Assembly (NCBI GenBank): GCA_003164155.1
Contig: PLSG01000049.1
Location: 1 to 9,362, forward strand
Reading direction: 5' to 3'
DNA length: 9,362 bases
DNA from: Parachlamydiaceae bacterium
GTDB lineage: Bacteria > Chlamydiota > Chlamydiia > Chlamydiales > Parachlamydiaceae
Notes under the pieces: model-generated
Told to the model about the DNA's origin: nothing
Databases searched by the model: none
What the model saw: only the letters and a program-made list of their open reading frames with translations
Translations under genes and position numbers: made by a program
Part shown: positions 5,273 to 9,362 of the stretch, piece after piece
How positions within the stretch are numbered: the first letter of the stretch is position 1
How the letters are laid out: each line of letters opens with the position of its first letter

Positions 5273-6256
5273 ATGCGCATACTAAAAATATTTCTACTCT
5301 TGACGGCAATTTCATGCGGGGCCTTTTCTTGCTGCGGCTGGCGACCAAAAAGTGTAGAATATCAAGAGTTTTATCACCATCTCAGCTCGGCTCAAAAATC
5401 CCCGGCAAAGCCTGAGCCATTTCCAGTGTTCAACTCCCCTAACAATTCTAAAAATGCCTCAAGAGAAGCTTTTTACTTAGTCATATTAGTAGATGCTCAA
5501 CACCTCGATTACACAGACAACCGCTCCTTCTTACAAACCGTCGCCAAGCATCCAGATAGAGGAAGTAAAAGTGGAGATGTCGGTCACGCCTGGATATATC
5601 TGCATGGTATCAAAAATGCGCAAGTGGTGGAAATTGAAGGAGGGCATTCAGGAGAACTTGGCCTGAGGCAACCGAAATACTTTGACGGGATCATGCAAAA
5701 TATTGCTCGAGGAGACCCCAATCCCATTAGCTACTTGTGGTGTACACAAAAAGATGGATTCTTTCAAAAGGGCTCAGGGGGACACATCCCTACCTTTGCC
5801 GCCAAGCTACCTATCACCGAAAAACAATTTGATGCGATACTCGCCTTTATTCGAAACTACGATTTTAGAAATTATGCCCTTACCCAAAACCAATGTACAT
5901 CATTTGCTTCCCAAGTGGCAGAAATTGGAGGACTCATGTTGGAAGGCGAGCTTACTATGCAATTGCAATCCACCCTAGATATGGGCCATTATCAACTTTG
6001 CTTGTGGTCCGAGCCTCGCTACAGAGAAATCACCATTTCCTCTCCAGACATCTTAGAACGCAGTCTTATCAAAGCGGTTAGAGCCGGCCGAGCCACATGC
6101 GCTTTAGCATGGTATCTGCAAAATCATGCTCAAACGGACTGGTCGACAAATATGCAACAGGCTTTTCACACATTCGTGCGATTTCCTTCGCGCTATTTCA
6201 AATGGCTGCACATCAGTGCCATGCCAGAACAAACCAAGCAAGTGCCGCCGCGCTAA
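5273..6256 (+). CDS. Putative exported or lipid-anchored protein, possible permuted papain-like fold
   Basis: A 327-residue protein I cannot name. It opens with a signal-like segment MRILKIFLLLTAISCGAFSCC: positive start, hydrophobic core, then three cysteines (15, 20, 21). AISC or AFSC could act as a relaxed lipobox, so lipid anchoring to the inner or outer membrane is possible. A Ser/Pro/Asn-rich linker follows (about 38-62). The globular part contains SGDVGHAWIYLHG (100-112, His105), VVEIEGGHSGELG (118-130) and NYALTQNQCTSFASQVAEIGG (200-220, Cys208). A histidine in a GHAWI strand followed much later by Cys in an N-x-C-T-x-F helix start resembles the circularly permuted NlpC/P60/YiiX-like papain folds; this is inference. 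AGGAT 7 nt upstream supports ATG 5273. It is convergent with fabI, and a repeat element starts about 10 bp after the stop. Confidence 0.78.
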   Translation: MRILKIFLLLTAISCGAFSCCGWRPKSVEYQEFYHHLSSAQKSPAKPEPFPVFNSPNNSKNASREAFYLVILVDAQHLDYTDNRSFLQTVAKHPDRGSKSGDVGHAWIYLHGIKNAQVVEIEGGHSGELGLRQPKYFDGIMQNIARGDPNPISYLWCTQKDGFFQKGSGGHIPTFAAKLPITEKQFDAILAFIRNYDFRNYALTQNQCTSFASQVAEIGGLMLEGELTMQLQSTLDMGHYQLCLWSEPRYREITISSPDILERSLIKAVRAGRATCALAWYLQNHAQTDWSTNMQQAFHTFVRFPSRYFKWLHISAMPEQTKQVPPR

Positions 6257-6266
6257 ATGGATCAAT

Positions 6267-6558
6267 ACTAGTACACTGTCAAATGTGAATTTACGGATTT
6301 GAGTAATTAGGCCTACATGAAAGCTCCTTGGAGTCTTTGTCATGCTAATGTTGCGATTTTATTCACTATACAGCACGCCTTCAGCGTGCGAAATATTACT
6401 TAATTTACCTAGGGCGTTGCCCTAGGAAAACCAGATAAATGTTTCGCACGCTGAAGGTGTGCTGTATGGTGAATAAAACCACGACGTTAACATGACAAAA
6501 GCAAAGAAAGCTTTCGCTCAGGCCAAATCAGTAAATTTAACCTTGACAGTGTACTAGT
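6267..6558. mobile_element. Non-coding foldback / MITE-like element
   Basis: The element is bounded by perfect 16-bp inverted repeats, ACTAGTACACTGTCAA at 6267-6282 and its complement at 6543-6558. The two halves are imperfect inverted copies along almost their whole length. The best inner arms are 37 nt each (6357-6393 and 6442-6478) with two mismatches, and the centre is CCTAGGGC-gtt-GCCCTAGG (6408-6426). No coding frame is seen, so any movement would need a transposase from elsewhere. Possible target duplications are CTAG (6268-6271 and 6554-6557), ACTAGT or TA; the symmetry of the ends makes these ambiguous. It lies between the convergent lipoprotein-like gene and fabI, starting 10 bp after the former's stop, where it harms neither and may act as a transcription barrier. 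The family is not identified. Confidence 0.8.
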
Positions 6559-6570
6559 ACACTGTCAAGG
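6541..6570. repeat. 30-bp perfect palindrome at the right end of the foldback element
   Basis: The right terminus of the element is followed directly by another inverted copy of the same terminal sequence, giving a perfect palindrome centred on ACTAGT (6553-6558). The outer half (ACTAGTACACTGTCAAGG) matches the right end rather than the left end of the element for two extra bases. This suggests a junction between two elements, one of which has lost the rest of its body. Confidence 0.85.
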
Positions 6571-6576
6571 GTAATG

Positions 6577-6639
6577 CGCAAAGAGGAAAGTATTTTTTCC
6601 TTCTTTGCGTTCTTTGCGAACTTGGTGTGTTTCTTTGCG
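6577..6639. repeat. Cluster of TTCTTTGCG repeats
   Basis: TTCTTTGCG stands at 6601-6609, 6610-6618 and 6631-6639; an inverted near-copy CGCAAAGAG is at 6577-6585. The inverted copy and the first direct copy (extended by CC) can form an imperfect hairpin around the T-run at 6593-6598. It lies in the 102-bp gap between the foldback element and the end of fabI. Only three units exist and their spacing is uneven, so it is not a CRISPR array. Confidence 0.75.
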
Positions 6640-6672
6640 TTTAATTTTCCTAGAAGAAGCTGTTACAATAAC

Positions 6673-7596
6673 CTAATTCACTGCTGGGATTTGCTCTGCT
6701 GGTTGCAATGTGGGGCTATCAACGGCCACACCCATAGCGTGCAATCCATTGTCCACATATAGTATGGCTCCGGTGATAGCAGACGCCAAAGGCGACACTA
6801 AAAATGCTGCCGTAGCGCCCACTTCGTTGGCTTCTAAGTCTTTTTGTACAGGAGCATTGGCTTTAGAATAGGCCAACATCTTGTCCACAAAACCAATAGC
6901 CTTGGCAGCGCGGCTTCTCAATGGGCCGGCAGATATAGTGTTCACGCGCACGCCCCACTTCCTGCCAGCTTCCCAGGCCAAGACGCGCGTGTCGCTTTCC
7001 AAAGCAGCTTTGGCCGAGCTCATGCCCCCGCCGTAACCTGGAATAGCACGCTCTGAAGCGATAAAGGTAAGTGAAACGGCCGCTGCGCCCGATGGCATGA
7101 GTGGTCCGAATTGGCTGAGCAGGCTGACAAAAGAGTAGGCCGAAGCACTCACTGCCGCTAGGTAGCCTTCACGCGATGTCTCCAGCAAGTTTTTTTGCAC
7201 TTCAGGGGCATTGGCTAAAGAATGCACTAAGATATCAATCTGCCCAAAATCGCGCTCTACAGCTGCCGCTACTTCCGAAATGGTAAATCCAGCACAGTCT
7301 TTATAGCGCTTATTTTCCTTCACTTCTTGCGGGACGGACTCTGGCGTATCAAAGGCCGCATCCAACGGATATACCTTGGCAAATTGCAGCAAGGATCCAT
7401 CCGATAGCTCGCGCGATTTGTCAAACTTCCCCGCAGCCAATCCACCCGTGAAGATCTTGAGCACGGGAGGCCAAGTGCCTACGATAATTTCAGCTCCGGC
7501 TTCGGCCAGTGCTAAGGCTATGGCCCAGCCATATCCTTGATCATCACCGACACCTGCTACGAATGCTTTTTTACCTTTTAAATCAATATTTAACAT
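6673..7596 (-). CDS. fabI: Enoyl-[acyl-carrier-protein] reductase, NADH-dependent, plant/chlamydial type
   Basis: A 307-residue FabI, catalysing the last reduction of each fatty-acid elongation cycle in the cytosol. The N-terminal Rossmann motif is KAFVAGVGDDQGYGWAIALALAEAG (10-34), followed by the IIVGTWPPV strand. Next is the long insertion (about 46-100) typical of the plant and apicomplexan enzymes, then DILVHSLANAPEV (121-133), the first tyrosine in ASAYSF (Tyr154), and the active site IPGYGGGMSSAKAALESD (185-202) with Tyr188 and Lys196. The C-terminal half has the SAGPLRSRAAKAIGF and PLASAITGAILYVDNG motifs. The seven-residue gap between Tyr and Lys, where Escherichia coli has six, marks the plant-like subgroup known in Chlamydiae. 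ATG 7596 is preferred over an in-frame ATG at 7638 because AAGGGAG (7602-7608) lies 5 nt before it and the family start fits. It is downstream of the C39-like gene on the same strand after 101 bp. Confidence 0.96.
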   Translation of the reverse strand: MLNIDLKGKKAFVAGVGDDQGYGWAIALALAEAGAEIIVGTWPPVLKIFTGGLAAGKFDKSRELSDGSLLQFAKVYPLDAAFDTPESVPQEVKENKRYKDCAGFTISEVAAAVERDFGQIDILVHSLANAPEVQKNLLETSREGYLAAVSASAYSFVSLLSQFGPLMPSGAAAVSLTFIASERAIPGYGGGMSSAKAALESDTRVLAWEAGRKWGVRVNTISAGPLRSRAAKAIGFVDKMLAYSKANAPVQKDLEANEVGATAAFLVSPLASAITGAILYVDNGLHAMGVAVDSPTLQPAEQIPAVN

Positions 7597-7601
7597 AACG
7601 T

Positions 7602-7608
7602 CTCCCTT
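7602..7608 (-). promoter_or_regulatory. Ribosome binding site of fabI
   Basis: AAGGGAG on the minus strand, 5 nt before the ATG at 7596. It decides the start against the in-frame ATG 42 nt upstream, which has no such site. Confidence 0.75.
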
Positions 7609-7697
7609 TGTAGTGTAATGGAAACAGTTATAGCACATGTGCCGGTAAATATTGAATACAAAAGGTCAAGCTTATGCTTTTTTGAACAAGAGATTCG

Positions 7698-8453
7698 CTA
7701 TAGGGTCCGTTGTGCTTTGAATTTAACCATTGCCTTGGACTGACTTTTTTTGGGCTTGATAATTAGAAAATTGGCGTCATAGGTCAATATGCCCAATAAA
7801 ATTGAACAGATAACCCGATCGATAAAGACATCGTATTTCTGGGTGTTCGAATAGGGGTTGCCCCTTAATGGATCTGCCACGCGGATGTTGCGGGTTTCTT
7901 TATCATAACCGCATAAGATCACAAAGTGCCCGGCGGGCTCTCCCCGAATATCGTCGAAAGAATTTGTGGCGCCCAATTCGCGTGGACTGCGGTATAGGAA
8001 GTTGGAATTTAGTCCCGTGAGCATAGGTATGTTCTGAGTGAGGTGCTTGCGCAACATATCGCGCGTAAGGTCCTCCATTTTGACCTCACCCCCTAACTCA
8101 AAAAATTCCAGATAAGCTCGCGTCTCGAGGATCAGCTTAATATCTTTTTTGAAAGCCAGCTGCTCATTCAAGCAGCGAATCATCTCCCCCCTATCCCTCT
8201 TAAACCAAGTGGGATCAAATAATTGCACGTTATATGAATAGATGGTGGCTTCATATCCCCGTTTGAGAGCATGACAAGCTAGCCAAACTGCCAAAGTGCC
8301 GCCGCCTTCAAATGCATGCACCTCTTGAATCACACTCTTCAGATCGATGTTATCCTTATAAAATCGGTATAGAGCATGCAAGCACGTGGGACCGCAAGTG
8401 GTATCATCTGGCTGGGGCAGTATTTCCAAATCGAGAGAATTTAAAGCGGCCAT
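7698..8453 (-). CDS. C39-like cysteine peptidase-fold protein, cytosolic
   Basis: A 251-residue protein resembling peptidase C39-like domains (papain fold). The N-terminus ILPQPDDTTCGPTCLHALYRFY (11-32) gives the oxyanion Gln14 and nucleophile Cys20. GHFVILCGYD (175-184) holds His176, and RVADPL (191-196) holds Asp194, the order and spacing of a C39 triad. Between them, AFEGGGTLAVWLACHALKRGYEATIYS (47-73) matches the family's G-T-x-x-x-x-L-A helix. There is no signal peptide, membrane segment or ABC transporter part, so it is not a bacteriocin exporter; a lone intracellular domain with unknown substrate is more likely. A basic tail (IIKPKKSQSKAMVKFKAQR) ends the protein. GAGG (8460-8463) precedes the ATG by 6 nt, and a strong hairpin lies just upstream of that. 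fabI follows on the same strand. The fold is fairly sure, the reaction is not. Confidence 0.85.
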   Translation of the reverse strand: MAALNSLDLEILPQPDDTTCGPTCLHALYRFYKDNIDLKSVIQEVHAFEGGGTLAVWLACHALKRGYEATIYSYNVQLFDPTWFKRDRGEMIRCLNEQLAFKKDIKLILETRAYLEFFELGGEVKMEDLTRDMLRKHLTQNIPMLTGLNSNFLYRSPRELGATNSFDDIRGEPAGHFVILCGYDKETRNIRVADPLRGNPYSNTQKYDVFIDRVICSILLGILTYDANFLIIKPKKSQSKAMVKFKAQRTL

Positions 8454-8469
8454 ATCAGACCTCGTAACT

Positions 8470-8509
8470 GTTCAGATCCCCCCGGAGGAACCGAAGGGGG
8501 GATCTGAAC
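8470..8509 (-). promoter_or_regulatory. Leader hairpin just upstream of the C39-like gene
   Basis: GTTCAGATCCCCCC (8470-8483) and its complement (8496-8509) form a perfect 14-bp stem with a 12-nt loop. It ends 6 bp before the Shine-Dalgarno sequence of the C39-like gene. There is no T-run after it in either direction, so a classical terminator is unlikely. On the mRNA the loop contains CCUCC, which could pair over four bases with the GAGG of the ribosome binding site. A regulatory role is inference; it may also be a small repeat element like 5108-5131. Confidence 0.55.
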
Positions 8510-8696
8510 TAAAATTTAGAATTTCATGGATGACGCACGTGAGCTTATAAGCTTTTGCATGCACTTTAAGGATTAGAAAAGTTTTAGGCACAAGGCCATA
8601 CCTCACTTTAGATGCATTCCGCTTTCCGTTACAACTGTTTTTTTGACAGCCTCTGCTAGAGGCTAAGCAAATCTACCTCAAGTTGAAAAGATAGAC
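8510..8696. other. Intergenic region upstream of the C39-like gene
   Basis: This 187-bp stretch has no gene I can support. It contains a T-run (about 8638-8644) and a small perfect hairpin AGCCTCT-gct-AGAGGCT (8648-8664). On the minus strand, the direction of the adjacent gene ending at 8697, the hairpin is followed by an A-run rather than a T-run, so it is a poor intrinsic terminator. A promoter for the C39-like gene should lie here, but I saw no clear boxes. Confidence 0.4.
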
Positions 8697-9362
8697 CTAT
8701 ACAGAGCCCCTTGAAGGACTTTTTGCCAACAGCAATAGGTTTTGGACAATCTCATCTTGAGAAGCCATCCTCACAATATTTGCGCGCCGCCTGGTCGTAA
8801 CCCCCTGCATGGGCATACTATGGAGAGGTCGGGAAGAGCTTAGCGGCAAAACAGGCGTAGATAATTTTGGGGTATGCAGGGGATTAGATACCGCAGGGCT
8901 TCCTTTCAGAGTGAATCTGACAGTTTTATGTGCCTTCTTGGATGCGTCAAAAGATGTAGAGCTTTGCGCGCTGCGCTCGACTGTCCCAGGCTTTTGAAAG
9001 AATGATCTTGTTTTAACTTGAGTCTGCTTATCACCCAAAAATAAAGCTGTCATAGGTACGCGTGGTGCCGTCAAAGGTGTCCTGCTCTGCACAATCGGCG
9101 ATTTACCCTCTGCATGCTCGGTGCCTGGCACGCTGGACATATGAGAAGTATTTTGCGATAAGCTGCTTAAATATTTTTTCATTTCCGCGACCACGCGTAT
9201 ATAGCGCATGTCCCCCTCAATTCTAGCTTTTATAGTTTGCAAATTATGCCGCTTAATTTCCCATTCAACGCTATTGGGAATTTCTTTCTCCGTGGCCATC
9301 CATATAAGCTCAATCTCAATTTTTTGTATTTGAACTTGAAATTCTCGCACACAAAATTCAGC
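8697..9362 (-). CDS. Unrecognised basic Ser/Thr/Pro-rich protein, N-terminus probably outside the window
   Basis: The frame is open from the right edge to a stop at 8697-8699, at least 222 codons. A GTG at 9348-9350 or an ATG 17 codons later could be starts, but the coding-like sequence continues upstream, so I treat it as 5' partial. The N-terminal part visible (FQVQIQKIEIELIW..., about 80 residues) is helical and charged, possibly coiled coil, with WEIKRHNLQTIKARIEGDMRYIRVVAEMKKYL. The remainder is low in complexity, rich in Ser, Thr and Pro and basic: SRTPLTAPRVPMT, STSFDASKK, LSTPVLPLSSSRP. The end TTRRRANIVRMASQDEIVQNLLLLAK may form a short helix. No enzyme motif, signal peptide or membrane segment is seen. 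I do not recognise the family. In a chlamydia such disordered, basic proteins can be secreted effectors or DNA-binding proteins, but nothing here decides. Confidence 0.65.
   Translation of the reverse strand, partial: AEFCVREFQVQIQKIEIELIWMATEKEIPNSVEWEIKRHNLQTIKARIEGDMRYIRVVAEMKKYLSSLSQNTSHMSSVPGTEHAEGKSPIVQSRTPLTAPRVPMTALFLGDKQTQVKTRSFFQKPGTVERSAQSSTSFDASKKAHKTVRFTLKGSPAVSNPLHTPKLSTPVLPLSSSRPLHSMPMQGVTTRRRANIVRMASQDEIVQNLLLLAKSPSRGSV

Noticed and set aside
5682..6081. Short plus-strand frames overlapping the lipoprotein-like gene
   Set aside because: They are alternative frames within a longer gene that has a better start, a ribosome binding site and a signal-like N-terminus.
6577..6639. 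CRISPR-like array of TTCTTTGCG
   Set aside because: The repeats are only 9 bp, partly adjacent with no spacers, and too few; no cas genes are present.
8648..8664. Intrinsic terminator for the gene ending at 8697
   Set aside because: The 7-bp stem is followed by A residues, not T, in the direction of that gene.
8809..8997. 62-residue plus-strand frame antisense to the Ser/Thr/Pro-rich gene
   Set aside because: It has no ribosome binding site or recognisable motif, and the opposite frame is much longer and open to the window edge.

Overview
The right-hand part of this window (about 1.2 kb to the end) looks like the chromosome of a member of the Chlamydiae, probably an environmental lineage (Parachlamydiales type). 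Three things suggest this. The gene order rplY(ctc)-pth-rpsF-rpsR-rplI is the one I know from chlamydial genomes. A PRPP synthetase gene lies just upstream. The enoyl-ACP reductase is of the plant/chlamydial type, with a tyrosine-x7-lysine active site and the long insertion after the nucleotide-binding region. This assignment is from recall of the families; no search was possible.

The left 1.1 kb has a different character. On the minus strand there is the 5' part of an alpha/beta-hydrolase-fold gene that runs off the window, with a glycine where the nucleophilic serine should be. Divergent from it is a small DUF3467-like gene without a Shine-Dalgarno sequence. Both remind me of Patescibacteria/Saccharibacteria proteins. 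A tRNA-Gln(UUG) follows, and its acceptor stem has a C6.A67 mismatch, as if its two ends came from two different tRNA genes. I therefore flag a possible junction, either an assembly chimera or recombination, inside the tRNA.

From 1.26 to 4.95 kb is a plus-strand housekeeping block. prs has a possible leaderless promoter. It is followed by rplY, pth, rpsF, rpsR and rplI, which are tightly spaced or overlapping and mostly have good ribosome binding sites. The block ends at a strong intrinsic terminator at 4991-5044. Pth has an extra Ser/Ala-rich loop and bL9 has an Ala/Gln-rich tail.

From 4.95 to 6.67 kb is an accessory stretch. It holds a G/C-rich hairpin, then a putative exported or lipid-anchored protein with a possible circularly permuted papain-like (His...Cys) fold. 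About 10 bp after its stop codon begins a 292-bp non-coding foldback/MITE-like element, bounded by 16-bp inverted repeats. The right end of the element forms a 30-bp perfect palindrome with an extra copy of the terminus. A cluster of TTCTTTGCG repeats lies between the element and fabI.

The rest is on the minus strand: fabI (fatty-acid synthesis), a cytosolic C39-like cysteine-peptidase-fold protein with a 14-bp hairpin directly upstream of its ribosome binding site, and the C-terminal part of an unrecognised basic Ser/Thr/Pro-rich protein running off the right edge. No complete transposase, CRISPR array, rRNA or replication origin is visible.
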